This document shows positions 5,496 through 13,836 of a stretch of 26,384 nucleotides of DNA, in pieces. Source of the stretch: Candidatus Omnitrophota bacterium (GTDB lineage: Bacteria > Omnitrophota > Omnitrophia > Omnitrophales > JACQLI01); assembly GCA_016204125.1 (NCBI GenBank), contig JACQLI010000064.1, positions 1-26,384 on the forward strand, read 5' to 3'. A model generated the notes under the pieces. The model was not told the DNA's origin, did no database searches, and worked only from the letters and a program-made list of their open reading frames with translations. Within the stretch, counting starts at the first letter, position 1. Each line of letters starts with the position of its first letter. The translations under genes and the position numbers were made by a program.

Positions 5496-6710
5496 ATGCA
5501 AATCGAGGACACAAGACCCAGATGGGGACTTTTGATTGGGGTCATTCTTCTCTTGGGTATCCTCGCATCTCTTCCCTTCTTTCTTCTCAAGCCTAAGGAA
5601 ACCATTCCTTTTGAAATCAAAAACTTCCTGGGGTCAGCTGAAATCTACTCTCCATCCCAGAAGAGGTGGATTCCTCTTACCAGAGGTAAAACCCTCGGTC
5701 TACGCGAAAAAATCAGAACTGGGGAAAAGGGAGAGGTTGATCTCCAAATCCCTGATCAGATTCAGCTTCGTCTTAAAAAAAATTCTCAACTTGAGGGCCG
5801 GGGGCCAAAATTTTTAGAAAAGGAACTCACCTTCCGACTTCACCTTTTGAGAGGGAGGTTGATCGGCTCTACGCAAAAGAAATTCCAGAACCGAAAGTTG
5901 GAAGTCTTGACGCCGGTTTTGGTGGCCGCCGTGCGCGGGACTGAATTCCAAGTAGAGTCGAATCCAGAAAAGCAAGAAGCGACGGTCGGCGTCCTTCGCG
6001 GAATTGTTGAAGTCCGTTCCATCAAAGCGCGAAAATCCGTGACAGTCCGCGGACTTGAGAGAACAGGAGTAAAAGGCAGGGGCGCTCCCACGATACCGAT
6101 CCGAATTACCCGTCAAGAATGGGATCAACTCAAAGAGGCTTATGAATTGATCGGCAAGAGCGCTTTCCTTGAGGCGCGCCAGCTCGATCTTTCAAAAGAA
6201 GCGGGGACTCTTTTCCAGTTTGTCTTCGACCATGGCACTTTTTACACACCCCAATTTGGTTTTGCGGAAAGGGAATTCATCAAAGACGAAACGACCGGCA
6301 AAGTCCATCTCAAAGTAGACTATGATGTCTTCCCGGTCGGTGTTGTGGTGGGTGTCTACATCAAAATCCGCGACCTTGATCTCTTTCAATTTAAGTCACT
6401 AAGCTTCCAGGCCCGCGGTGATGCAGATGAGGGTTTTCCTGAAAGTTTTCGAGTTGAACTGAAAACCAAGGAAGGGATTACAAGACTTTTTACGCCAAGA
6501 GACCTCAAAGCAACTTGGCAAGACTTTCAGTTTCCGCTCACTGTAACCAAACCTACGCCTATTTCGGAAATGACGCTTGTTTTCTCAAATGAAAAGGCAG
6601 GAGAACATAAGAAGGGTACGGTTTATTTCAAAGAGCTGAATCTAGAGCCAAAAACTGAAGAGGACCTCAAAGCCACCCCTCCTTCTGGTACCACTCAGCC
6701 GTCTGTTTGA
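5496..6710 (+). CDS. membrane-anchored FecR-domain protein with C-terminal beta-sandwich-like region
   Basis: This 404-residue protein has a short cytoplasmic N-terminus, one membrane anchor (about residues 11-31) and a large periplasmic part. Residues 40-190 form a FecR-type domain. It contains EIRTGEKGE-like spacing at 71-80 and the hallmark VAAVRGTEFQV at 143-153, followed by VGVLRGIVEVRS. A linker of charged helices (205-235) leads to a beta-rich region (about 238-385) with alternating FQFVFD, VYIKIRDLDLF and VYFKELNLE, resembling a carbohydrate-binding or jelly-roll fold; I cannot name a family. No sigma factor or TonB receptor is next to it, so the usual anti-sigma role of FecR is not supported; it may be a structural or polysaccharide-binding periplasmic protein. 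The 3' end overlaps the convergent epimerase gene by 44 bp. Confidence 0.8.
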   Translation: MQIEDTRPRWGLLIGVILLLGILASLPFFLLKPKETIPFEIKNFLGSAEIYSPSQKRWIPLTRGKTLGLREKIRTGEKGEVDLQIPDQIQLRLKKNSQLEGRGPKFLEKELTFRLHLLRGRLIGSTQKKFQNRKLEVLTPVLVAAVRGTEFQVESNPEKQEATVGVLRGIVEVRSIKARKSVTVRGLERTGVKGRGAPTIPIRITRQEWDQLKEAYELIGKSAFLEARQLDLSKEAGTLFQFVFDHGTFYTPQFGFAEREFIKDETTGKVHLKVDYDVFPVGVVVGVYIKIRDLDLFQFKSLSFQARGDADEGFPESFRVELKTKEGITRLFTPRDLKATWQDFQFPLTVTKPTPISEMTLVFSNEKAGEHKKGTVYFKELNLEPKTEEDLKATPPSGTTQPSV

Positions 6711-7605
6711 TTCCTTCCTCAAGACTCACCTTCTCGTGCCATTTTAACTCCTCCCTAATCCGAGTACCATCAATCACCCATGAACTTTGTATAAACTCTC
6801 TCACTCTTTGTCTTGTAAAGATGCCTAATAAATACAAAACGGGCTGTGGTATGCGAAGAAGAAGGTAACGTCGATTGAAGGCTTTACTGATAGCGTTGAT
6901 AAACTGAGTCCACTCAGGAGATCTCTCGCCCACTACATTGTAGACCCTTCCGCTGGACGTAGCTTGAAAGGCAGCCTTAAGGATAGCGTCTACTAAATCA
7001 GATACGTAGCAAAGGCTGACAAGTTTTGATTGGGAGCCAGCGGCTAAGGCGAACCCGTATTTCATCATTCGGAAAGCGGCAAACATTTTTGTTTCCCTTG
7101 GACCATAAATAATCGGCGGCCGAAGAATGACGGAAGGAATTTGTCTGGAAAAATGGAGGACTACTTTTTCTGCTTCAAGTTTACTTTGCCCGTAAAAGGA
7201 AACGGGATGCGGAGGATCGTCTTCACAAACCGCCCTCCCCTCAATCCCTGGGCCGCCTGCTGCTTGTGAACTGACTAAGATAAATTTGCGAAGCGAGACC
7301 TTGTCCTGAACCAATGCTTCGAGGAGGCGACGCGTACCCTCTGTATTGACTTGGAAGTAAGCTTCTTTTGAGGAAGCCTGAATGGCTCCAGCGAGATGGA
7401 ACGCATAATCAATTCCTTTAAGGGCCTCGCGTGGCAGCTCACCCTTTCTAAGATCTCCAAAAACCAGCTCAACAGGAAGACCCTTAAGCCACCTGAGATT
7501 GGTTGTTTTTCGGACGAGGGCTCGGACTACAAAACCTTGTTTGAGAAGAGCTTCGGCGAGGTGACTGCCAATGAAACCGCTTGCCCCAGTAATGAAGGCT
7601 ATCAA
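6667..7605 (-). CDS. NAD(P)-dependent epimerase/dehydratase (extended SDR)
   Basis: A 312-residue extended short-chain dehydrogenase. The Rossmann nucleotide-binding motif is TGASGFIG at residues 6-13. VFGDL at 48-52 supplies the adenine-binding Asp, the catalytic region has VSSQAAGG at 111-118, and Tyr138-xxx-Lys142 (YGQSK) is intact, followed by the substrate-loop RPPIIYGPRE at 162-171. Relatives act on nucleotide sugars, dihydroflavonol-like or steroid-like substrates, so only the fold and the redox chemistry are secure. The start is TTG at 7605, chosen because MIAFITGASG is the expected N-terminus and only 4 nt separate it from the stop of the amidase gene. It is probably the last gene of the tldD-led minus-strand operon and runs tail-to-tail into the FecR gene. 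Confidence 0.9.
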   Translation of the reverse strand: MIAFITGASGFIGSHLAEALLKQGFVVRALVRKTTNLRWLKGLPVELVFGDLRKGELPREALKGIDYAFHLAGAIQASSKEAYFQVNTEGTRRLLEALVQDKVSLRKFILVSSQAAGGPGIEGRAVCEDDPPHPVSFYGQSKLEAEKVVLHFSRQIPSVILRPPIIYGPRETKMFAAFRMMKYGFALAAGSQSKLVSLCYVSDLVDAILKAAFQATSSGRVYNVVGERSPEWTQFINAISKAFNRRYLLLRIPQPVLYLLGIFTRQRVREFIQSSWVIDGTRIREELKWHEKVSLEEGIKQTAEWYQKEGWL

Positions 7606-7609
7606 AATT

Positions 7610-8347
7610 TTAAACGGTCTGGCGTCTGAATTCTTTCCAAGGAAATCTCAAGCCCGGGCAATGGGTACCATTCTTACCAGGCACTTCGCGGTGCTGCAAC
7701 ACACGCTTGGAAGGAATGTGGTATTTGATCTGAAGCTGGCGTACGAGCCAAACAAGAGATGCCATTTGTTGAGAAGAAACTTGGTCCTTATCAAAATTAC
7801 CAACGAGACAAATTCCGATCGCTTTCTTATTCATATCCATCGTATTGCAATGAGCGCCGTCCGTCTGGTGATTCCATCTATGCCCTGTTTCGATCTGTCC
7901 ATCTCTTGTGGCATCATTATCAATCACAAAATGGTAACCCAGACCATTCCAAAATCCGCGTCTTCTATGCCCTTTGTCAAAAAGTTCTGCGTTCCCCACT
8001 TCGGTTGCACTGTGATGGATAATGATGTACTTCCATTTATTGGAATCGGGGAGATAAGGCCGAACGCGGACAGATTGTCCTACTCCAGGAATAAAAATGC
8101 GAGTGCCAACCTTTAAGTCTGAAGGATTCGCGATGCGATTGGCTTTGAGGATGGAGTTGGCGCTGACACCGTAAGTCTCAGCCAAACGCCAAATGGTTTC
8201 CCCTTTCACCAATGTATGCGTGATACCACTTCCTGGTTGAATAAGGGGTCGATAAGCATAGGTCGACTTCGTGCTTGGCCGTGTAGCGCACCCTGCAAGG
8301 AGAGAAAATGTGAAAAGCGTTGTGATAATAAAAAACGTTTTTTTCAT
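7610..8347 (-). CDS. LysM-containing N-acetylmuramoyl-L-alanine amidase lipoprotein
   Basis: This 245-residue envelope protein has a lipoprotein signal peptide with lipobox LLAG-Cys20. A LysM peptidoglycan-binding domain follows at about 43-88 (HTLVKGETIWRLAETYGV), then an Amidase_2/PGRP domain at about 105-238. Zinc-site residues are visible: His111/His112 in IIIHHSAT, His219 in LQHREVPG and Cys230 in GTHCPGL, with YHFVID at 138-143. It should cleave the bond between N-acetylmuramic acid and L-Ala of peptidoglycan, or bind muropeptides, from the periplasmic face of a membrane. The ATG follows AAAGGA by only 2 nt, a short spacing. It starts 20 nt after the ATP-grasp ligase gene and ends 4 nt before the epimerase gene, so it is co-transcribed with both. 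Confidence 0.92.
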   Translation of the reverse strand: MKKTFFIITTLFTFSLLAGCATRPSTKSTYAYRPLIQPGSGITHTLVKGETIWRLAETYGVSANSILKANRIANPSDLKVGTRIFIPGVGQSVRVRPYLPDSNKWKYIIIHHSATEVGNAELFDKGHRRRGFWNGLGYHFVIDNDATRDGQIETGHRWNHQTDGAHCNTMDMNKKAIGICLVGNFDKDQVSSQQMASLVWLVRQLQIKYHIPSKRVLQHREVPGKNGTHCPGLRFPWKEFRRQTV

Positions 8348-8367
8348 AATCCTTTTGTGTTGGGTAG

Positions 8368-9402
8368 TTAAACCGATATATTCTTCGGCTTGCTTTGATG
8401 TTCTCTTAAGTTGGCATACCGTGATAAAGCGGTCTGTGTAATTTTACGGATGAGTTCATCGTAACTCCAGCCCTTTCTTTGAGATAAGATTACGAGATCT
8501 CCTGATTCAGGGGAAAGTCCAGGCAAGGGGTTTACCTCCAAGAAATAGAACCGTCCCTCAGGACTCAGGCGGAAATCAAAACGCGCCAAGTCCCTGAGAC
8601 GCAAGGCGTTAAAAAGTCTGAGAACGGATTCGCTGATATTCTTCTCGGTCAACTTATCGATAGGCGCAGGGTAAAGATATTCTACTTCTTCTTTCCAGTT
8701 TCGTTTTACTTCCAAGGAATAACAAAAATCCTTTCTGGCCCTATCTCTGAAGCGAATTTCCATCACACCCAGCACTTCGGGTGGATTATTCCCGAGAACC
8801 CCAGCCGTCAACTCTTTTCCAGGAATGTATTCTTCGACCAAAACAGGAACGTCAGGGTAATGCTTAAGTAGTCTTCCCGTCTCCCTTTTAAGAGCCAAGC
8901 GGCTTTCCACTAACGATGACCGTCTGATTCCCTTCGACGAGCCTTCCCAGAGGGGTTTCGCAAATAGAGGAAATCGATCGGGGATGTTATTGGTCTCGGA
9001 TATCTCATTGATCATCCAAAAATCTGGAGTCGGGATCCCAAGTGAAATGGCTATTCTTTTAGTTAAGGACTTGTCGAGGGTAATGGCTAGCCCGAGGGGA
9101 TCGGATCCTGAATACGGAATCCCGAGAAGTTCGAGGAGGGCTGGAATGTGGGCCTCACGGTTACGGCCGCTGTATCCTTCAGTGATATTGAAAACGAATT
9201 CGACTCGATTCTCCCTTATTTTGTCGATGACTCCTAGATCGCCGCCTAATAGAAAAACCTCGTGGCCCTCGCTCACCAAGACATCTTTGATAGCGTGAAT
9301 GGTCTCGGGGCAGTCCCATTCTTCGCTTGCGTCTTCACAGAGTTTTGCGGCGGAAGAAGGAGGGGCATCATTTTTTAAATTGTAGGTAATTCCGATACGC
9401 AC
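8368..9402 (-). CDS. D-alanine-D-alanine-ligase-like ATP-grasp enzyme paired with KamA
   Basis: A 344-residue ATP-grasp ligase of the Ddl family layout. It has an N-terminal domain with NITEGYSGRNREAHIP (72-87) and GIPYSGSDPLGL (94-105), the ATP-binding lysine region LFAKPLWEGSSKGI (146-159), LVEEYIPGKELT (188-199) and the metal-binding end RFDFRL (274-279) with EVNPLPGLSPESGD (289-302). ATP-dependent formation of an amide or peptide bond is therefore expected. It differs from housekeeping Ddl (EVNTLPGMT...) and sits outside any mur/fts cluster, so it probably joins another amino acid. The GTG start at 9402 is 8 nt after the stop of lysine 2,3-aminomutase, which makes beta-lysine a candidate substrate; that link is inference from gene order only. 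Confidence 0.85.
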   Translation of the reverse strand: MRIGITYNLKNDAPPSSAAKLCEDASEEWDCPETIHAIKDVLVSEGHEVFLLGGDLGVIDKIRENRVEFVFNITEGYSGRNREAHIPALLELLGIPYSGSDPLGLAITLDKSLTKRIAISLGIPTPDFWMINEISETNNIPDRFPLFAKPLWEGSSKGIRRSSLVESRLALKRETGRLLKHYPDVPVLVEEYIPGKELTAGVLGNNPPEVLGVMEIRFRDRARKDFCYSLEVKRNWKEEVEYLYPAPIDKLTEKNISESVLRLFNALRLRDLARFDFRLSPEGRFYFLEVNPLPGLSPESGDLVILSQRKGWSYDELIRKITQTALSRYANLREHQSKPKNISV

Positions 9403-9410
9403 TTTTTAGA

Positions 9411-10727
9411 TCAAATCCAATCGCGCTGTCCGTGGTAACGCTTTTCAGACTGAGGCTTGGGCTGACCAGGGTGGTATTTCTCTCGCCTGGTCAGTCTTTC
9501 GCTCGAATAAAAGGAACGCTCCCTGACACGAAGCTCCTCTTCCTTCTCGCCACGGACAGGATTTTTGTATTCAAAGATAAGCCCTTCGTAATTTCTGAGG
9601 ATCACTCCATCAGGGGTTTCGGCAAGAAGATAGTTGGGGCTAATCGGAATTTTCCCTCCCCCGCCAGGGGCATCAATGACAAACTGGGGAACGGCAAATC
9701 CAGTGGTGTGCCCCCTTAATCCTTCGATGATTTCAATTCCCTTCCAAATGGAAGTACGAAGGTGCTCTGTCCCTTTCACGGGGTCGCACTGATAAAGATA
9801 ATACGGCCGAACTCCTATCTTAAGTAAGCCGTGACAAAGTGTACGCATAACTTCAAGGGTATCGTTGACTCCCCGAAGAAGAACGCTTTGATTATTCATC
9901 GGTATTCCAGCCCGCTCGAGCTTATCACAGGCTAAAGCCGCTTCGCGCGTGATCTCTCGTGGATGATTGAAATGGGTGTTGATCCAGAGGGGACGGTAAC
10001 GAGAAAGCATCTGGACGAACTCGTCATCGATTCTTTGCGGAAGCACCACGGGAAAGCGGGTCCCGAGTCGTATGATTTCAATGTGAGGAATGGCCCTGAG
10101 TTTTGCCAATATCTTTTCAAGCTTGGGTGTTGAAAGGATGAGAGGGTCGCCTCCTGAAATCAGCACGTCCCGAACCTGAGGAGTCTTGTTTAAATAATCT
10201 ATCATTCGATCAATTTCAGCTTCGGTCCGAGTCCAAGCCCCTTCTTCCCACTCTCTTTTCCGTGTGCAGTGACGACAGTTCATGGGACAGAGATTGGTCA
10301 CTTGCATGAGGACTCGATCGGGATAACGGTGCACAAGACCTGGAACAACCATATCCTCTTCCTCTTCGAGGGGATCGGGTTGCCCAACATCTTTAAATCC
10401 GATCTCTTCGTGCAGAGGAAATGATTGAAGCCTTATGGGATCTTTTTGATCGTTAAAATCAATCAGACAGAGATAGTAAGGAGGAATGATGACAGGATAT
10501 TTTTCAACGACACGAGCCAGGGCATCTCGTTCTGATTCGGGAAAGCGGCTGTAGGCCATCACGGCTTCAAGGGACGTTACGGCCTGGCGAAGATGCCAAC
10601 GCCAATCGTTCCACTCAGCGTCAGCGGCCTTTGGAAAAAGGGCGCGTCTTCTTGACTCAACATCCCACTGAAGCGGGACGCTAGCCTTATCAAATATAGA
10701 GACGGGTTCCGTCAGAGATTTGCTCAC
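9411..10727 (-). CDS. kamA: lysine 2,3-aminomutase (radical SAM, PLP-dependent)
   Basis: KamA interconverts L-lysine and beta-lysine using a 4Fe-4S cluster, S-adenosylmethionine and PLP. The 438-residue product has the cluster motif Cys147-x3-Cys151-x2-Cys154 (CPMNCRHC), GGDP at 192-195, YQCDPVKG around Asp315 and DAPGGGGK at 352-359, with Lys359 as the PLP lysine. In the clostridial enzyme the matching residues are Cys125/129/132, Asp293, Asp330 and Lys337, a constant offset of 22. Both Asp residues that bind the substrate side-chain amine are kept, favouring lysine over glutamate as substrate. A charged tail of about 45 residues follows the catalytic core. It starts at GTG 10727, with GGAGG about 12 nt upstream, 60 bp after the GNAT gene, and precedes the ATP-grasp ligase by 8 nt. 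No efp or epmA gene is visible, so EF-P modification is not indicated. Confidence 0.92.
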   Translation of the reverse strand: MSKSLTEPVSIFDKASVPLQWDVESRRRALFPKAADAEWNDWRWHLRQAVTSLEAVMAYSRFPESERDALARVVEKYPVIIPPYYLCLIDFNDQKDPIRLQSFPLHEEIGFKDVGQPDPLEEEEDMVVPGLVHRYPDRVLMQVTNLCPMNCRHCTRKREWEEGAWTRTEAEIDRMIDYLNKTPQVRDVLISGGDPLILSTPKLEKILAKLRAIPHIEIIRLGTRFPVVLPQRIDDEFVQMLSRYRPLWINTHFNHPREITREAALACDKLERAGIPMNNQSVLLRGVNDTLEVMRTLCHGLLKIGVRPYYLYQCDPVKGTEHLRTSIWKGIEIIEGLRGHTTGFAVPQFVIDAPGGGGKIPISPNYLLAETPDGVILRNYEGLIFEYKNPVRGEKEEELRVRERSFYSSERLTRREKYHPGQPKPQSEKRYHGQRDWI

Positions 10728-10787
10728 CCTAGAAGAAATCCTCCGAGCTGATTATCGGCCTGTCTCCTCCAAATCTTTCGTAGGGTT

Positions 10788-11084
10788 CTAAGAGGCAAAA
10801 GGAAACTCACCTTTTTCCACCAAATCCTGGTATTTCGGAAAGCGGGGCAGAAAATCACCCGCTATAAAGGGACAGGAAGGGATGACTCGATACCCTTCCT
10901 TCTTGGCATATTTAAAGGCTGTAATGAGGATTCGGGCTGCGAGGCCTTGGTTTCGGAAGGGATCGGGAACGTAGATGTGGTAAAAGTCGAGCCTCTTTCC
11001 CTTCTTGGCGTACATCAAGACCGCTTCGTAGGAATCCAGCTTGATCCAAAACTTCTGCTTTTTTTTGTCATGCTCTACTTTCAT
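10788..11084 (-). CDS. small GNAT-family acetyltransferase-like protein (COG2388/YjdJ type)
   Basis: A 98-residue single-domain protein. HIYVPDPFRNQGLAARI matches motif A of GNAT acetyltransferases (acetyl-CoA-binding R/Q-x-x-G-x-A/G), and IPSCPFIAGDFLPRFPKYQDL matches the CPF...P.YQDLV ending of the small YjdJ/NATD1 subgroup. The frame is open up to 11186, but the start is placed at ATG 11084. It is 4 nt after the tldE-like stop, is preceded by AAGGTGG at a usable distance, and gives the normal length for this subgroup. The acceptor substrate is unknown. It should not be equated with AblB, the acetyltransferase of N-epsilon-acetyl-beta-lysine synthesis, which is a much larger protein, even though it neighbours kamA. 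Confidence 0.82.
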   Translation of the reverse strand: MKVEHDKKKQKFWIKLDSYEAVLMYAKKGKRLDFYHIYVPDPFRNQGLAARILITAFKYAKKEGYRVIPSCPFIAGDFLPRFPKYQDLVEKGEFPFAS

Positions 11085-11088
11085 AAAT

Positions 11089-12363
11089 CTAGACCACCTT
11101 GAGTCGAGAAACCCAAATGTAAGGAAAGAGTGCAGCGCCCATTTCTCCATCCTTGAGAAGGATTTGCTCTTTGGATGTCCCCACAACGGATCGTAAGATC
11201 GAAAAAAGCGAATCGTGATAGCGGAGGTGAATCACTCGCCCACGAATACTTCCATCCTCAATGTAGATACTCCCCGCAGTGGCCAGTCCAGTGACTTCCA
11301 TCGAGGATTCCTTTACCAGAGTATGATACCAAATCTTATTGATAAAAATGCCCCGCTTGATCTTTTTAAAAATCGCCTTCTGAGAAAGATTACCCTCTTT
11401 GACTATCAAATTCTGGGGATTAAAAGGATGCTCGGAAAGACTCCTCGTGCTATGACCTTCCGCAAGGAGTTCTTTAAGCGTTCCTTTATTAATTAGCGTA
11501 ACTCTCCTTCTAGGACTCCCCTCGGCATCGAAAGGAACACCAAACTGTCTCGGGTGTTCTATATTTTCTTCCAGCGTGAACGCTTCCGAGAAAATCTTCT
11601 TTCCAAGGGCTCCTGTAAAAACACTTTTCCCATCTTGAGTCAGGCGGGCATCGAAATGCCGCCTTAAAGGATCGATTAATTCAAGAAAAGCCCTGGGAGA
11701 AAAAACGCACTCATACTCACCTGGCGTGAGTAAAATTTCATCATGAGATGCGTCTTCGGCGAGATTCATAGCCTCTCCGACAATAGGCGTTACTTTCAGC
11801 TTCTTAGGGTCAGGATGAAAAAAACTGAGGTATCCCTTCCCTGCTCCTTTGGTAATGGTAACTCCAAACCTTACGGCTGCAGCTTGATGGGAAAGCTCAA
11901 GTCCTTCCGAATTTGCCAGATAAAAGAAACGCTCGTACGCAGAATAATAGCCATTCGCGCTTGCTTGTTGACGACGAATAAGGCTGAGACCTTCTGCAAT
12001 CGCTCGGCTCGCCATTTCAGGAGTTTTGCTGACTTGAAGTGGAAAGTATTCTTTTTTTTGTACGTACGATCTTTTTTTCAGTTTAGGTAACGGTTCGGAA
12101 TGCCTGGCTAAAAGATGGACCCGATCAAGAATATTTCGAATTCCAGCGTCTGAAACATCATTCGATTCCAGGTAAACGGGACCGTCTTGGGTCAGGGCCC
12201 GAACGGTGTAGGAAAAAAGATCCTGAAAGCCGTTTTGATGAACACCATTATTGGCAAAACGAACCAAAATCCCTTTTTTGATTCGAATGAAGACTTGGAG
12301 CGGAAATTTGCCTGCTAGTTTAAATACCCTACCAGCGAATTTATTTACTTCCTCTACTTTCAT
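11089..12363 (-). CDS. TldE/PmbA-like subunit of a TldD/TldE-type metalloprotease
   Basis: The 424-residue protein belongs to the TldD/PmbA family but has no HExxxH motif, as in the non-catalytic TldE (PmbA) partner. Recognisable parts are the N-terminal beta-rich region (LVRFANNGVHQNG at 33-45), the central LLTPGEYECVFSPRAFLELID and the segment ending in GVPFDAEGSPRRR, followed by the C-terminal VTGLATAGSIYIEDGSI. In Escherichia coli TldD and TldE form a heterodimer that degrades unfolded peptides and matures ribosomally made peptides such as microcin B17. The gene begins 9 nt after tldD and ends 4 nt before the GNAT gene, consistent with a co-expressed pair. Confidence 0.85.
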   Translation of the reverse strand: MKVEEVNKFAGRVFKLAGKFPLQVFIRIKKGILVRFANNGVHQNGFQDLFSYTVRALTQDGPVYLESNDVSDAGIRNILDRVHLLARHSEPLPKLKKRSYVQKKEYFPLQVSKTPEMASRAIAEGLSLIRRQQASANGYYSAYERFFYLANSEGLELSHQAAAVRFGVTITKGAGKGYLSFFHPDPKKLKVTPIVGEAMNLAEDASHDEILLTPGEYECVFSPRAFLELIDPLRRHFDARLTQDGKSVFTGALGKKIFSEAFTLEENIEHPRQFGVPFDAEGSPRRRVTLINKGTLKELLAEGHSTRSLSEHPFNPQNLIVKEGNLSQKAIFKKIKRGIFINKIWYHTLVKESSMEVTGLATAGSIYIEDGSIRGRVIHLRYHDSLFSILRSVVGTSKEQILLKDGEMGAALFPYIWVSRLKVV

Positions 12364-12372
12364 TTCTCGCTC

Positions 12373-13818
12373 TTACTCTCTACCAAAGGGGACATTTTGA
12401 AAACGCGCAGGACTTAGACCGTGGCCTGTAAAGGCTTCTTGATAAGGCCCACCTTTTCCACAATCGGGAAAACCCCACAAGCGCCATTCCTCAGGACCAG
12501 CCACTCGATCACAGGAACGCCAAAAGTCGAGGGTGTTTCCGTGATAAAAAGGAAAGCGGACAAGTCCTATAATTTTTCCCTTTTCGATTCGGTATCCCAC
12601 CTCTCCTCCGATTTGAAAATCGAGCCTCATTTGGTCAATGGACCAACTGAGTTCGTTATCCAGAAGAAAGCCCTTTTCTGTATCGGAAATGATTTGATCA
12701 AGCATTCCCTTGTGAGGTAGGAGGCTCACGTTCGTCATCCGAATGATCGGATAATGCGGCCAGTCCTGTGCCACCATATTGGCGCTCGACTCAGGCTGGT
12801 TTAAGAAGAAGGCTGTCTCTCGGCTGGTCTGATAACCTGTAAAAATACCCTTCTGAATAATATCCAATCTCTTGGATGGTACACCTTCATCGTCATAGGC
12901 AAAACTTCCTGCACCAGGTCCTAACTCCATTCCTGAGTGGCTCGCCAAATTCACGATGGGCGAGGCGACGGGAAATCCCCCCAGAAGACCTGGGTTCAGA
13001 AATGTTCTTCCGCCGTAATTATCTTCGTAGCCATAAACCCGATCCGATTCAGAGGCATGACCAAAAGTCTCATGAATTTGAAGCGCCAAGATGGAACCCT
13101 TAAGGATCAGATCAAAAGTCCCTGTCGGTGCTTCTGGACTTTTTTGTAGCTCTTTAAGCTCCTCCGCGAGTCGCTCTCCCTCCTCCATAAATTTAAAACT
13201 CTCGATCGCCTCATACCCTTGCGCCAAGAATAGACCGCTCGGACCAGGCCAGCTCCTTCTCACTTTCTCGCCCGCAATCCAGCTTTCTCCATAAAGCCAT
13301 CCCCCTGTTCGATAAAGAACTTGCTCGATCCAACTCCCCTCTTTTGAAATGAATGTCACCCTCTTGCGCGTGAAATCGAGGACTCCAGAAGCAGAATCTA
13401 TCCATGAATGGGACTTGAGTTTTGTCTCAGCTTCAATCAGAGGAGCAACCCATTCATCGAGAGACAATTTCCATGGATCTTTCTGAATCGGAGTTGCCCA
13501 TTGGTCTTTCACGGGTTTGAGTGGAACAAGTCTAACTTCTGTATGCCTGATTTTTGAAAAACGCTCTGCCATTTCCTGAGCTTGTTTTAGATGGATAAAG
13601 AGCGATTTCTCAGAAAGATCACCTGTTGAGGAAAAACCAAAGGTGCCCGATTTTAAAACTCTGAATCCGATCCCTCGAGACGTCGTCTCCTTGATTTCGT
13701 CCACAATACCGTTCTTGCTACGAATACGGACCCTCTCCGACTCGACGTAACGAAGATCAGCGTGCTCGCAGTCGACACTCTCCATCTTGTGTTGGAGACG
13801 TGATAAAAGCTCTTTCAT
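12373..13818 (-). CDS. tldD: TldD-like zinc metalloprotease, catalytic subunit
   Basis: A 481-residue TldD/PmbA-family protein with the catalytic zinc motif HETFGH at residues 249-254 (His249, Glu250, His254) and the conserved cysteine of CGKGGP at 453, which supplies the third metal ligand in TldD. The N-terminal region contains the family pattern RVRIRSKNGIVDEIKE...SRGIGFRV (29-54). Length matches the family. As a cytoplasmic heterodimer with the TldE-like protein encoded next to it, it would cut short or unstructured peptides. It is the first gene of the minus-strand operon that continues to the epimerase. Its ATG lies 5 nt after TTATAT, and the divergent ATP-grasp gene begins only 56 bp away. 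Confidence 0.92.
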   Translation of the reverse strand: MKELLSRLQHKMESVDCEHADLRYVESERVRIRSKNGIVDEIKETTSRGIGFRVLKSGTFGFSSTGDLSEKSLFIHLKQAQEMAERFSKIRHTEVRLVPLKPVKDQWATPIQKDPWKLSLDEWVAPLIEAETKLKSHSWIDSASGVLDFTRKRVTFISKEGSWIEQVLYRTGGWLYGESWIAGEKVRRSWPGPSGLFLAQGYEAIESFKFMEEGERLAEELKELQKSPEAPTGTFDLILKGSILALQIHETFGHASESDRVYGYEDNYGGRTFLNPGLLGGFPVASPIVNLASHSGMELGPGAGSFAYDDEGVPSKRLDIIQKGIFTGYQTSRETAFFLNQPESSANMVAQDWPHYPIIRMTNVSLLPHKGMLDQIISDTEKGFLLDNELSWSIDQMRLDFQIGGEVGYRIEKGKIIGLVRFPFYHGNTLDFWRSCDRVAGPEEWRLWGFPDCGKGGPYQEAFTGHGLSPARFQNVPFGRE

Positions 13819-13836
13819 AGCCTATATAACGGACGC

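Noticed and set aside
5466..5501. Longer start for the permease at 5501
   Set aside because: It would begin upstream of the TATAAT box and overlap the divergent FecR start; the added 12 residues look non-coding.
10728..10787. Gap between the GNAT and kamA genes as a regulatory or coding element
   Set aside because: Only a GGAGG about 12 nt before the kamA GTG is visible; no hairpin, promoter or reading frame could be supported.
10788..11084. The GNAT gene as ablB of N-epsilon-acetyl-beta-lysine synthesis
   Set aside because: It is only 98 residues and belongs to the YjdJ/NATD1-like subgroup, whereas AblB proteins are much larger.
11085..11186. Longer start for the GNAT gene at 11186
   Set aside because: The extra 34 residues overlap the conserved end of the TldE-like gene in another frame and do not resemble the family; ATG 11084 has a ribosome-binding site.
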